A stretch of DNA of 64,000 nucleotides from contig JBJORA010000033.1 of assembly GCA_046049675.1 (NCBI GenBank), positions 13,119 through 77,118 on the forward strand, read 5' to 3'. The notes below the pieces were generated by a model that did no database searches, was not told the DNA's origin, and was given only the letters and a program-made list of their open reading frames with translations. Position numbers and translations under genes: made by a program. Within the stretch, counting starts at the first letter, position 1, and each line of letters begins with the position of its first letter. Of the stretch, positions 52,001 through 60,050 are shown in pieces. The stretch is from CAIXQW01 sp046049675 (GTDB lineage: Bacteria; Bacteroidota; Bacteroidia; Chitinophagales; Chitinophagaceae).

Positions 52001-52916
52001 TAATCCTGTTTATAGCATAGACACAACAACGCTTATTTGCCTAGGCGATAGCTTGTTTTATAATGGCTCGTGGTATAGCAGCAGCACAATTGTCACAGAT
52101 ACCTTTACCACCTACAATGGTTGCGATAGCGTTGTGCGTTTTGATATAAGAATTACACCATTTTTACTACCTGTGATCACAGGTGATAGTACAATTTGCG
52201 TAGGCGATACTGCTATACTTTACTGTGTAGGCGGCTCTTACGACAATTATCTATGGAGCACAGGATCTATCACAAACAGCACTAGTATTTCAAATGCAGG
52301 AACCTATTCATTACTTGTAAGCAACGATAATTCTGTGTGCATCGGTACAGCTAGTTTTACAGCCAATGTGTATCCTCTGCCAGAAATTACAGAGGTGCAC
52401 GACCAGCGCGTATTATGTCTTGGCGACACAGTTGTAGTTTATCCAAGTGGCGCAGATAGTTTGTACTACAGTATTGGCAATTCAAGCAATTTTACCAAAG
52501 TAAGTAATGGTAGCTTTAAGACTATTATTCAAAGCAATCCTCAATTGGTGTACCTCAAAGGTATTAGTGATAAAGGTTGCATAGGATATGATACCATTAC
52601 CATGTATTACGCCGACTGCTGTGGCACCTTAATTATGCCAAATGCATTTACGCCGGGCAATGGCGACGGCGTGAACGACGTTTACAAAGTACTTGTAGAT
52701 AATAGCCAACCTGTAAAATACAATGGTTTTAATTTTTCAATTTACAACCGTTGGGGCCAACGCTTATTTGAAACGACTACACCATTACTCGGATGGGACG
52801 GTACCTACAAAGGCACACCAGTAGACATGGGTACATATTACTATGTGATTAGGTTGCGCTGTACAGGCAGCGATAGAGAAAAGGTGTTCAAGGGCGATGT
52901 ATTGCTGTTGAGATAA
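46074..52916 (+). CDS. Giant modular T9SS type B protein with eight Cys-rich modules
   Basis: 2280 residues. Signal peptide (about 1-24). Then eight related modules of about 125-160 residues (bases ~46156 to ~49545), each starting near a Cys-Ala pair, with a mid-module CC (for example TTCCLGDNY, TNCCSG, NTCCTG), a W/Y-Y-x-F-C strand and a late GKCYYLLV-type strand. Next a jelly-roll-like domain (bases ~49560-50190; NNAGFEDGNTSRWQ), four SprB-like units (~50600-51480), three short repeats of the form C-x-G-x-S-x-x-G-Y...G-x-Y-N...GCDS (~51720-52150), Ig-like strands, and a type B gliding-motility-associated sorting domain (from ~52620; NAFTPGNGDGVND, IYNRWGQRLFE, GWDGTYKG). It is predicted to be a cell-surface adhesin exported by T9SS. 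No enzyme domain is evident. Confidence 0.9.
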   Translation: MRTSLIAKLGLALLLLLWQTECFAIGGTTCAAALASPATAGFTYGPFLTCGNGNNVTTSNGQDYIIAFCPTVNGCFKLTTPASSPGDVIIQTKFIIRAYDSCNFTSANLVAADSLTMPPSYFGLGPEITFNAIAGKCYYFVFDANDQGSNWGDCIKFNANFTLFALTSTQTPGSNTCAGSSSQQSSFNTNIFNQKICCVGNTYVQTAGNDWWYSFCAPYSGCALFNLDSVITTDNVPSSNFKFLLFDTCWANAQPVTTGTISATNSTYSAGGLQYTVDSGKCYYLLVTSDNEPGSGGCFDYTVYTSLTPLLAQTPGALTCAASQLATQVVPGVYYGDQTNCCSGAQGLPKKDKWYYTYCATFDGCAWFGIDSTNLNVFDTAMLYHLVLTDACGDTVREAYRATPEYSLNLRYFLYFDVEAGHCYNLLVETDTISCLTFGLMLEANPTAPPNSMGSNDTFTHCNVPLQHDSVYQNQTTCCLGDNYQGDFGKDWYYCISPDISGCIEIEIDSITSGTPPLGIKHNLIAADSAWLNVQDVEDGLIIMDVDSLQNYKIILDTKLINQERCAPCFNYNISWRYVDSTINTQWPGGNTLLEASQPANLLQANVWYTNQTTCCAKNDFLFQSGMDWVYRFCAPQKGCFGLVLHNWWSSDSNKSTFYDIWINEDAVNGVAREYEFVIQAGDVIADTLFFTGDSGTCFNIYMDAFGGNREYTGCYNYDLLILDQYPAQLPGGQNNIQASATCVTQGDTVFRHNTCCTGYNNNLTGQDWRYCFIPPASGVYRASIFELSNRDATANFSGRISHFVGNNTNASSTSLSANLPPLAIDPVGTSVTFCADSGVAQYLHVDDNRANAQNACMDYDFVVENYFIPVPPASNLGGPSLASACTVPLPLIDTTINGFTSCCFPNVRFYKFCADKNMCVKYTLKNFMQEPPSAGFNVLASSWYAMNSNNNCNINGGLLGTSFTNQPITFHVDSGQCYILRINNLQGGCGMFDMDFETNADETQSPGGSSCATAQLLPITLSTVLSNHTNCLTNCVVLNNHSGANLQCVNPNTPSSDYTYLLKPNQLGLVTVRLDSLRMLDSSSTMSMMVSVYKACNGSNYTNNVANAFKVITGTTNDTLNVSFMSQSLTDSFYIVLDGTAGLVNACYRYDLSSSIQQLQIGCNNAGFEDGNTSRWQLSLGNSTPGCTNCACPAPQYSTCPTYVNNSTRHTITSSGTDFYGGFPQVYSGNHSIKLGDALAGALAEGMTLYYVVDSTNTSFTYNYAVVFQDPGHGANSQPFFRAKIMDPNGAIIPCTEFCVSAQNNVPGFSVSPNSGSVPVYYKPWSTVTVDLSAYVGNIVKIEFEGGDCSDGGHFGYAYVDCSCDPIIFNDNDTLCSTNCDTLFAPTGYASYSWQPGGDTTNYKIICVNSDTTVTLTYTTYNGCTLQKTYNLHVQPGFTVSSTTSCWNSNTITAFASVVDTSFTYIWQTTPPQLGKSLDSVTVGNVYTVQVSDGVCYTSLFTVTAMPNYPSLIIDSTKPATCFGLSTGSVFVSASQGTTPYAYTVNGVAGVTTLSNLAAGTYSATVADSNLCKDTTSFTIIQPPVLGAQITTSTPCIIGQQNVTATALPSGGTAPYVYAWSNSANTASTQVGAGVHTVTVTDAKACTTAATISLVSGLNVIASVVDSIACAGDSNGIVAAVIPGVTSSITYSWNTVPATLNDSVSNLSAGTFIVTATDTSGCTGMDTIVLVNPPAFVVTTASNGSCIGEANGSASASVGGGTIGYTFMWLPDSATTASITNLVSGTYTVTASNAKLCTATATVQVAALASPSITISPASAAFCVGTVVPVSASGANTYTYYTDSFITALTPPLTLSTDTSVIVVGIASNGCRDTSSVTYTANAVYNTTTTASICEGQSFSGYTTSGVYNTTFQSIAGCDSVLSLALTVHDTFYASVSASICQGQLYNGYGTTGVYNTVYTSAFGCDSTLALNLTVNPVYSIDTTTLICLGDSLFYNGSWYSSSTIVTDTFTTYNGCDSVVRFDIRITPFLLPVITGDSTICVGDTAILYCVGGSYDNYLWSTGSITNSTSISNAGTYSLLVSNDNSVCIGTASFTANVYPLPEITEVHDQRVLCLGDTVVVYPSGADSLYYSIGNSSNFTKVSNGSFKTIIQSNPQLVYLKGISDKGCIGYDTITMYYADCCGTLIMPNAFTPGNGDGVNDVYKVLVDNSQPVKYNGFNFSIYNRWGQRLFETTTPLLGWDGTYKGTPVDMGTYYYVIRLRCTGSDREKVFKGDVLLLR

Positions 52917-53183
52917 GTATTGATGCCGTTTTGTTGGATTAATTAGGCCTTCTATTTGCAATATAGTATTGTCAAATTCAGCAATATTTCTTTGAAACTA
53001 AGATTTGCAATTTATATATTTATTCGCAGTGCCTTGCTGTGCCTCTTATAATTGATACAAGCATGGGCAAGCACTCACAAAGCAAGCCACTACCTGTACC
53101 AACTTACATGCCAGTTTTTCCAGCCAGTAATACGTTATTACCTAATAACTGCGTGGCATGAGCATTGAACTAATCGGCAAGTA

Positions 53184-53606
53184 TTATTGCTTAGTTACGG
53201 TAAACTGTCCAGTAGCACTGCCTTTTATCCAATTGCCAGTAAGCACATAGGTAGTTGCAGTGGTTAAACTTGCATTAATACGCACAGTGTCTGTTGGCGC
53301 TGCAGCATACACATAGTATCCAGTAACACTTGTCCCAGATTTAGCATATTTTCCAGAAGCTTTTGTACCAGTGGCTACTGTGCCATCGTACACATTCATA
53401 TCTGTGTCATTCGTAAACTCAAACGAATATGTTTCGTTAGCAGTGCCTGCGCCGCTGTTATAAGTTCCTACATAAGTACCTATAAAGTCTGCATTGACGT
53501 AAGTAACTTTCTTTTTGCAAGAGCCAGTACTTAGGGCTAGCATTATTAATAGTACTACAGATGTAGATAATGCTGATGATTTGATTTTTTGAATTGATTT
53601 TGTCAT
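53184..53606 (-). CDS. Small lipoprotein, unknown function
   Basis: 140 residues with an N-terminal hydrophobic stretch and a lipobox-like STGSC (Cys at about residue 30) followed by KKK. The mature part is about 105 residues of beta strands (FIGTYVGTYNSGAGTANETY, then TYVLTGNWIKGSATGQFTVT), like small lipocalin-type or repeat beta-sheet lipoproteins of Bacteroidota. No family is recognised with confidence. Divergent from the MFS gene, 142 bases away. Confidence 0.7.
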   Translation of the reverse strand: MTKSIQKIKSSALSTSVVLLIMLALSTGSCKKKVTYVNADFIGTYVGTYNSGAGTANETYSFEFTNDTDMNVYDGTVATGTKASGKYAKSGTSVTGYYVYAAAPTDTVRINASLTTATTYVLTGNWIKGSATGQFTVTKQ

Positions 53607-53748
53607 GATTTGATGCTTTTAGTTTGTTACAGTGTAAAACTAGTCATGCAAAACAGGGGAAATAGAGGCACTTTGTGAACCTACTGTTTTAGTTTGTCTA
53701 ACCTAATTATTAAACCGCTTAAGTAAGCCGATAGCGGCAATATGGCAT

Positions 53749-54987
53749 ATGTTCAATGATGTTGTGTATGGCATTTCCTTTACCTTGCACCCTGTGTCGC
53801 GCAAACAAATTTTACTCGTACTGCTACTAGCGCTTGTACAGTTTTCTAATATTGTAGATTTCATGATTATCATGCCACTTGGGCCAAAGCTCAAAGAACT
53901 GTGGCATATCGACAGTACTCAATTTAGCCGCTTGGTAAGTGTATTTAGCTTGGGTGCATTTATTAGTGCTATGGCTTGCCTAGCTTATGTTGATAGATTT
54001 GACCGTAAAAAGGTTTTGCTTTTGGTGTATTTTGGTTTTACAATTGGTACGCTATTATGTGGGCTTAGCAATACATATATGCAACTATTAGGCGCACGTT
54101 TTCTTACAGGTTTGTTTGGCGGCATTGGCGGTAGCGTTATTTTAAGTATGGTTGGCGATGCTGTGCCGCAACAAAACCGTGGGCAAGCTATGGGAATTTT
54201 AATGACAGGTTTTGCTTTAGCGAGTGTGCTAGGTGTACCTGGCGGATTGTACTTAGCTGGCCACTATGCATGGCATACACCGTTTATAGCTCTTGCTGGT
54301 TTGTGTGCATTTGTTTTTGCAGCAGCATTTTTTATTTTACCAAACTTTACAGAACATATTGCTGGTGTAGATAGAAGCCAAACAGCTATTGGTATTTTGA
54401 AAGAAATTTTTTCTGATGCTAATAAGCGATGGGCATTGTTATTAGCATCATTACTTATCATGAGCCACTTTAGTATTATTCCATTTATCACTGATTTCTG
54501 CGTTAATAATTTGGGCTTTGATTTCAAAAGCACGGTGCCCTTTGTATATGTTGTAGGTGGATTGCTAACAGTAGTGAACAGTCCTATTATTGGTAGGTTA
54601 AGTGATAAGATAGGACGCTACAAAGTTTTTAGTGTGCTTACTGTCTTAAGTTTTATTCCGCTGCTATGTTTACCAAATTTAGCCAGCAATAGCGTAGCTA
54701 TTTTGCTACTTGTATGTGCTACATTCTTTGTTTTTAGTGGTAGCCGTATGATACTGATGAGTGCACAAGTTACTAGTGTGGTTGAACCACGACGTCGCGG
54801 CGCATTTATGATCGTCAATAGTAGTATACAGCAATTAAGCACAGGCGTTATTGCCGCACTTGGTGGTGCTATTGTTACAAATGACACTCAAATGCGCGTC
54901 CTCAACTATCCCGTGCTTGGGATAATAGGTGTAGGTTTTGCGGTATTGGCTTGGCTTGTATTTAAGAAGGTGAAGGTGTTGGGGTAG
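53749..54987 (+). CDS. MFS transporter, DHA1 type
   Basis: 412 residues with about twelve hydrophobic helices. The loop between helices 2 and 3 has the major facilitator motif A in the form AYVDRFDRKKVLL, and the second half repeats it as GRLSDKIGRYKVF. The VPGGLYLAGHYAWHTPFIAL stretch resembles the motif C/helix 5-6 region of drug:H+ antiporters. It is an inner-membrane proton-coupled exporter, possibly of drugs, sugars or arabinose-like compounds; substrate cannot be named. The end meets the convergent T9SS gene with a 5-base gap. Confidence 0.88.
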   Translation: MFNDVVYGISFTLHPVSRKQILLVLLLALVQFSNIVDFMIIMPLGPKLKELWHIDSTQFSRLVSVFSLGAFISAMACLAYVDRFDRKKVLLLVYFGFTIGTLLCGLSNTYMQLLGARFLTGLFGGIGGSVILSMVGDAVPQQNRGQAMGILMTGFALASVLGVPGGLYLAGHYAWHTPFIALAGLCAFVFAAAFFILPNFTEHIAGVDRSQTAIGILKEIFSDANKRWALLLASLLIMSHFSIIPFITDFCVNNLGFDFKSTVPFVYVVGGLLTVVNSPIIGRLSDKIGRYKVFSVLTVLSFIPLLCLPNLASNSVAILLLVCATFFVFSGSRMILMSAQVTSVVEPRRRGAFMIVNSSIQQLSTGVIAALGGAIVTNDTQMRVLNYPVLGIIGVGFAVLAWLVFKKVKVLG

Positions 54988-54992
54988 CGGAT

Positions 54993-56447
54993 TTATCGTC
55001 GCACTAAACCACTATACACTTGCTTCCTATGAGTACCGTTATAAATGCATAGCAAATATTGCCCTTGCGCTAAATTTGTATTCTCTATTGTTAGATGCTG
55101 CGTGCCTGCTGGCATGTATTGCTTTTCAATGACTCGGCCTTGCAGGTCATATAGTACAATGTGCATAGTGTTTTGCGCAATTGCATTTGTGTGCAGCAGC
55201 CAGCTGTTTGCTTGTTGTGCCACTGTAAACTGCACATCAACTTTTTGTAAATCTTGTATTGCCGTTGGCCAACAAGTTGTACTATCAATATACAATCCAC
55301 GGCAATTTGTTCTAATAAGCGTTGAGCCATCGTGGTCTTCTGCAAGCACAATAATACTGCCATCATCAGCTTGTACAGCACCTTCTAGAAAACCAAGTCC
55401 ACTGCTATTAAAACGAATATAATTTTGTAAGGTGCAGTTACTGTCAAAAAAACTGACAGTAATGGTGCCGACATTTATATAGCCACCATTGATACTATCT
55501 AGGATAAAATCGAAGCCGTACATGTTTAAGTCTAATGGTGCGCCTCGCTTAAGTACGTTGAAAGCACTATCCAAAATATAAATGCTACCAAAGGTGCGCA
55601 CGGCATACCTATTATTGGGTAATGCAAAAATTTTGACCACTTTGTTTGGACTATTTGTAAAAGTATCTTCGCTTGGTAACAATTTTTGCTGCAGAACATT
55701 GCCATTAGTATCCAATTCTATAAATTTCAGCCATGGTTGAATGCTAGAGTTTACGGTATCGAAAATACTAAAGGTGTAGCCAATAGCGATTGTGCCTTTT
55801 TCAGTAGCTGCAATACCTTGATACCAATCGTTTATGCGTTGTTCTACAGGGCCAATGTAAATTGTTTTCGGTTCTGACGTACCAGATTGCTTAACAACGA
55901 TTGCGTGAGGATACAAAGTGTTTTGAGCCTTTTCCTGTAGATAGCCAGTATGAAAATAGGTGTTGCCTATGCTGGTGCTATTGCAGACTTCACCACTGTA
56001 GTCGTTGAATAGGGTATCGAATAGTAGTTCTTTCTGCGAAACTAGATTGCCATTTGTATCCGTAATAACTACCAGTGGCACAAAAATGAAATTTTGCCCG
56101 TTAACTGCATGATTGTATGTGCGGCCAGTTAGAACCATTGTATTGTTCAATGGCACAACATTATGAAGGACATCTCCTGCGCTCGTCCCGTATGCAACCT
56201 GCCAAATTTGTCCTCCGCTTGCTTGCGAAAATTTGCGCAAGATAAAGGCATTTGTTCCTAGGCCAATCTGACCAGCATACAGTGCGCCATTATAGCCGGC
56301 GAGTGCACGCGAAGGAAAGAAATCTGGATAGGTTATTTGATAAGTTTGAGCGAAGGAGAATTTAGTGCCCACAATAACGCCACAAAACATCAAGAACCAC
56401 TTTACTTTTAGCCTTGTCAAATCTGTTTGTTGAAGGATTGTGTGCAT
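54993..56447 (-). CDS. T9SS type A cargo with propeller-like body
   Basis: 484 residues. Basic N-terminus and a signal helix (about 15-34, ending TKFSFAQ), then a body of repeated strands with G-x-x-Y-x-A/G phrasing (ALAGYNGALYAGQIGLG, DVLHNVVPLNNTMVLTG, DWYQGIAATEKGTIAIGYTF) suggestive of a beta-propeller of the kind seen in secreted Bacteroidota proteins, and a C-terminal T9SS type A domain (HIVLYDLQGRVIEKQY, GQYLLCIYNGTHRKQ). A later in-frame ATG at codon 20 is possible as the start. Function unknown. Confidence 0.78.
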   Translation of the reverse strand: MHTILQQTDLTRLKVKWFLMFCGVIVGTKFSFAQTYQITYPDFFPSRALAGYNGALYAGQIGLGTNAFILRKFSQASGGQIWQVAYGTSAGDVLHNVVPLNNTMVLTGRTYNHAVNGQNFIFVPLVVITDTNGNLVSQKELLFDTLFNDYSGEVCNSTSIGNTYFHTGYLQEKAQNTLYPHAIVVKQSGTSEPKTIYIGPVEQRINDWYQGIAATEKGTIAIGYTFSIFDTVNSSIQPWLKFIELDTNGNVLQQKLLPSEDTFTNSPNKVVKIFALPNNRYAVRTFGSIYILDSAFNVLKRGAPLDLNMYGFDFILDSINGGYINVGTITVSFFDSNCTLQNYIRFNSSGLGFLEGAVQADDGSIIVLAEDHDGSTLIRTNCRGLYIDSTTCWPTAIQDLQKVDVQFTVAQQANSWLLHTNAIAQNTMHIVLYDLQGRVIEKQYMPAGTQHLTIENTNLAQGQYLLCIYNGTHRKQVYSGLVRR

Positions 56448-56598
56448 GCAATTTGCCTTTAGGTTTCAATAGCTGTGTATATCGTAAATTGATTACGTAG
56501 CGTTGATTACAATAAAGGTACTTATTGTTTGCAAGATATTGCCGTCCGTCGTCGGCTTTAACAAACATTACTTCACTATACTATGCAAACTTGACCCC

Positions 56599-57720
56599 CT
56601 ACGGCACAGCCACACCCAGCACCATTGCCTTACTAGTCAAGCGCATGCTATCACTCGTATTATTGCGGTTGTACAACCAAACATCTGCATCACAATTTAG
56701 CAATAAGGTTTTCTGGCCTTTTTCGTTATTAGGGCCTGCTAAATAACTCTTGATCTTAATAACTGGCTTTGTACTTTGATCACTACTATTTGCGATATAG
56801 CTGCTGTACACAGTGTTGTTTTTATACCAGTTAATAATGGCGCTATTTAAATTTACGCGCATACCAGATTGACCACTGTTGGTAACATCAATTGCAAAGC
56901 TAGGTGCAAGACGGTACGAGGCTGTATCAAGTGTAATCACCTGGCGGGCATAGTGCGTATCACCACCATTATTTTGTATTAAAGTAATGGTATAAGTGCC
57001 ACTGCTTGCGTAAGTATGCGTTGCGCTTGCGCCATTACTTACAGCGCCATCGCCCCATTGCCAAGTGCGTGTACCAGTAACGCCACCGCACGAAGCGGAT
57101 ACAGAGCCTTGTAAGGTATTAACATTGTTAATGACAATATTATCAAAACTCATGTTGCTGTTAAGCACTACAGTTTGCGTAACACTATCAAAAATGCCAC
57201 CGCTAGAGTTTGTAATATAAGTAAAGGTCTTACTGCCACCTTGTGTATAGGTTTGTAACTGTGTTGCGCCGGCGCCTAGTAATACGGCATCATCATACCA
57301 TGCATGCGTTAAAACTTGATTGGCATTTGTTGCAGTGAGAATCACTTGGTAACCACTAGTTTGTGTAAAGTCACTACTGTTAGAAGGTATAAATGTATTT
57401 GCATTCCAAAAGTCATTGCTATAAACGTAAGTATTGCCCACTTTTTTATTTGCGTTGAGCAATAGCTCTAAATGTGGCTCAGCGTTGGGATTGCCTTCTG
57501 CTCGCAGATTGGCCATTAATGTTGTTAGCCCTAGCGAATCAACCTCATAGTTAGTATACATGTACAAATTGTTGTTGCCAGCTTCCATTAGTACAGTGTC
57601 TGCACCAACATTGCCTTCAAATATATACACTGGCGAAGCATTGCCTGGCGGCTTCAAATCTTGCTGCTTGCAACTGTACAAGCCAAGTACTACACTTAAT
57701 ACAAAAATTATCCTCTTCAT
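56599..57720 (-). CDS. PKD-domain lipoprotein
   Basis: 373 residues from the ATG at 57720 (frame open three more codons to a TTG). The lipoprotein signal ends in LGLYSCKQQ with Cys at about residue 17. A PKD domain is clear at about residues 205-265 (TRTWQWGDGAVSNGASATHT, then TYASSGTYTITL); the preceding region looks like a second, degenerate PKD-like fold (TWYDDAVLLG). Starts 2 bases after the trans-envelope barrel gene stop, so it is the third gene of the sigma-factor operon and may be an extracytoplasmic component of the same sensing unit; that role is inference. Confidence 0.8.
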   Translation of the reverse strand: MKRIIFVLSVVLGLYSCKQQDLKPPGNASPVYIFEGNVGADTVLMEAGNNNLYMYTNYEVDSLGLTTLMANLRAEGNPNAEPHLELLLNANKKVGNTYVYSNDFWNANTFIPSNSSDFTQTSGYQVILTATNANQVLTHAWYDDAVLLGAGATQLQTYTQGGSKTFTYITNSSGGIFDSVTQTVVLNSNMSFDNIVINNVNTLQGSVSASCGGVTGTRTWQWGDGAVSNGASATHTYASSGTYTITLIQNNGGDTHYARQVITLDTASYRLAPSFAIDVTNSGQSGMRVNLNSAIINWYKNNTVYSSYIANSSDQSTKPVIKIKSYLAGPNNEKGQKTLLLNCDADVWLYNRNNTSDSMRLTSKAMVLGVAVP

Positions 57721-57722
57721 CT

Positions 57723-59303
57723 CTACCAATATTTATTTCGTGAAAGTCTATAACGTAAGCCTACCATTACACGGCGCTGTTGGTCTTTGTTGGTGTTGCC
57801 AAAGTACTGGTTGTTGGTAAGGTCTATAAAGCCATGCTGGTATTGTACTTGTAGCGCTACGCGTTGGTGTAAGTTCATGTGCAAACCAAGACTTGCATAC
57901 AGATCAGTACGGCCAAAGCCAACACCGTAACCATTGCCATAGCGCGAGCCATTATACTTGTCGTAAAGCTGCGCGCGCGTGTCTAGCATATAAGCCGCAC
58001 CACCGCCAGCTTGTATGCCAAATGCATTGCTTAGCATATAGCGGGCATAGATGTCTGTAAATGCATAAGTATAGCGCTGAAACGAAGCAGAGAATCTACT
58101 TGTATCTCTACCAAAACTGTATTCGTTAAGCAATACGCTTTTACTTGTATTAAGAGCATTGCTAAGGCTGTAGCCAACATTGCCACCAATTGTCAATTTA
58201 TCGCTCAGCTGCTTTTCGCCACCAATCGTAATGTACGGCGCCACGCCAAAAGCTTTGCCATTGCTATCTGTGCCTGCCCAACCTTGATGCGCACTTACGC
58301 CAGCTGCACCCCACATCACAAAGCCTGGTTCTACACCACCATAGTATTGCTTCTGCGCTGCTTGTACACTAGCAAATAAGTCGTCTTTGCTCATACTAAG
58401 TGGTACCGATTTAGCACTCGGATTAGCAGTGCTTTTTAAGCTTGTGCGCGACTGTGGCAGTGGCTTGATATTAATAGCACTTGTTGCTATGTTGTCGTCA
58501 ACCGCGCCAATATGTGGTGCGTTATTACCTGTAGACTGATCTTGCGTAGTTGTTGCCTTTCTATTGTTGCCTTTTGAATTATTGTCGTTCTCATTTGCTG
58601 GCGCTTGTTTTGTTGGATTGACACCTTTGCTATCATTAAGCTTTGTATCGTTTGTAGTTGGGGCAGAGGCATTGCTTACAGAAATACTATTATCGCTAGG
58701 TTGAACGGCTCTACTACTCGGTGCGGCCTTTGCCTGTGGATCTGAACTCATATTTTGTGCTGCAGCCATACTTTGTGCATTGCCTGCACCTTTGCGTGAA
58801 CGCGTTGGAATTAAAGCTGCTTGCATGGCAGCACTTGGCACAGAATTTACAATCACAATAGGAGCTTTACTAGTTTCTACATTTGCATTTGATGCGGGAC
58901 TGGCATTGTCGCTAGGTGTAGTTGTAGTCGTTGCATTGCTATTGTAAGTATTGTCTTGTGCTGGTGTTTCGTCATTGGCTTCTGCATTGCTCGTGCCTGC
59001 AATGGAATTTTGCACAGCTCGCTTAGCAGCCATATAACTATCTATTGCAGCAGATTTAGCTTGCGTTGTAGATACAAGTGCCTTGTTTGCCCCTCGCGAA
59101 ACCCAATAAGCGCCAGTGCCAACAGCTAGCAGTATGGCTAGTCCACTAAGCACCCAACGCCATTGCAACCATGGCTTTGGCTTTGTATCTTCTTCATCCA
59201 AAAGTGCAGACATCTTTTGCCAGTGCGCTTCATTAAACTGAAACTCACCAGCTTTTACTTCTGCACGAATGAAGTTGTCTAGTATGTAATTTTCCTGTCC
59301 CAT
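57723..59303 (-). CDS. Inner-membrane-anchored outer-membrane beta-barrel protein, sigma-factor partner
   Basis: 526 residues from the ATG at 59303, which overlaps the sigma-factor stop as TAATG. Residues 1-49 are a small acidic/aromatic soluble segment (FQFNEAHWQKMSALLDEED); 50-68 is a membrane helix (VLSGLAILLAVGTGAYW); 69-327 is a ~260-residue Asn/Ser/Ala/Thr/Gln-rich, probably disordered linker; 328-526 is a ~200-residue beta-barrel of the OMP_b-brl type with eight-strand spacing and a C-terminal Trp. No signal-peptidase site is obvious. The order cytosolic segment, inner-membrane helix, periplasm-length linker, outer-membrane barrel suggests one chain spanning both membranes, with the N-terminus placed like an anti-sigma domain. 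It is not a FecR protein. Confidence 0.8.
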   Translation of the reverse strand: MGQENYILDNFIRAEVKAGEFQFNEAHWQKMSALLDEEDTKPKPWLQWRWVLSGLAILLAVGTGAYWVSRGANKALVSTTQAKSAAIDSYMAAKRAVQNSIAGTSNAEANDETPAQDNTYNSNATTTTTPSDNASPASNANVETSKAPIVIVNSVPSAAMQAALIPTRSRKGAGNAQSMAAAQNMSSDPQAKAAPSSRAVQPSDNSISVSNASAPTTNDTKLNDSKGVNPTKQAPANENDNNSKGNNRKATTTQDQSTGNNAPHIGAVDDNIATSAINIKPLPQSRTSLKSTANPSAKSVPLSMSKDDLFASVQAAQKQYYGGVEPGFVMWGAAGVSAHQGWAGTDSNGKAFGVAPYITIGGEKQLSDKLTIGGNVGYSLSNALNTSKSVLLNEYSFGRDTSRFSASFQRYTYAFTDIYARYMLSNAFGIQAGGGAAYMLDTRAQLYDKYNGSRYGNGYGVGFGRTDLYASLGLHMNLHQRVALQVQYQHGFIDLTNNQYFGNTNKDQQRRVMVGLRYRLSRNKYW

Positions 59304-59932
59304 TATTGTCTCATGCCAATATTTTGTGTGATGCCTGAATGTTTCAAAATTTGTTCTTGTAGCAAACCTCTTGCTCTGCTTAGGCATTGCCTACTATTGC
59401 CTTCGCTTATGCCTAGGGCTTCTGCTGTTTCTTTATGCGTATAACCATCTATCAAAACCATGTTCACTACAGCGCGCAGCACTTCTGGTAATTTGGCGAT
59501 GATCTTAAAAATTTCGTTGCTTTCTAAACGGGCATCTGCAGTACTTAACTCAGATGCAGTGTGGTGTACCTTGCTATGCTCGTTATCCAAGCTTAGCTGT
59601 ATGCTTTCGCGGTAACTCTTTTGTGCACGCAAAGCATCTAAGGCGCTTCGAACCGTAATCTGCTTAGCCCAGCCAAAATAGGCATCGCAATTCTGCAGCT
59701 GATCTAAGCTGCTCAGTATTTTCAAAAAACTCCTATTCATCACATCTACTATATCGTCTTCGTTGGTAAAATAGCGGGCTGCTACCTTCATCATCATAGG
59801 ATAGCTATCCTCATACAGAAGCCTTTGGCAGCGCCTGTCCTTATGGATGCATCCCTGTATGATTAATTCTGTTACCAAATAGTGTTCTTGTTTAGAATAG
59901 CTTTTTATGCTTTTACCATGCTTAAGACGCAC
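59303..59932 (-). CDS. ECF-type RNA polymerase sigma factor
   Basis: About 209 residues; the longest start is a GTG at 59932 and no early ATG fits. Region 2 is visible (YEDSYPMMMKVAARYFTNE then DDIVDVMNRSFLKILSSL) and region 4 (LPEVLRAVVNMVLIDGYTHKETAEALGISEGNSRQ, described here by its ends LPEVLRA and GISEGNSRQ) with a helix-turn-helix ending SRARGLLQEQI. It would direct RNA polymerase to a stress or envelope regulon. Its stop overlaps the start of the barrel fusion gene (TAATG), so both are translationally coupled. Confidence 0.92.
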   Translation of the reverse strand: MRLKHGKSIKSYSKQEHYLVTELIIQGCIHKDRRCQRLLYEDSYPMMMKVAARYFTNEDDIVDVMNRSFLKILSSLDQLQNCDAYFGWAKQITVRSALDALRAQKSYRESIQLSLDNEHSKVHHTASELSTADARLESNEIFKIIAKLPEVLRAVVNMVLIDGYTHKETAEALGISEGNSRQCLSRARGLLQEQILKHSGITQNIGMRQ

Positions 59933-60050
59933 AGCTGCTGCATTGCGTTACAAAAATGCCCCAAATTTTTAGATGTTTTCTATAGTGTATTGTATACGGC
60001 TAGAAAAGTATCATAAATTATTGGTTTTAAGCCGTTTTACATTGCATCAT

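Noticed and set aside
56460..56750. Short rightward frames between the T9SS cargo and the PKD lipoprotein
   Set aside because: They are 60-75 codons, partly antisense to the PKD lipoprotein, with no signal, domain or start context.
57723..59303. Calling the sigma partner a FecR-type anti-sigma factor
   Set aside because: It has no FecR domain and no adjacent SusC/TonB receptor; the C-terminal half is an outer-membrane barrel.
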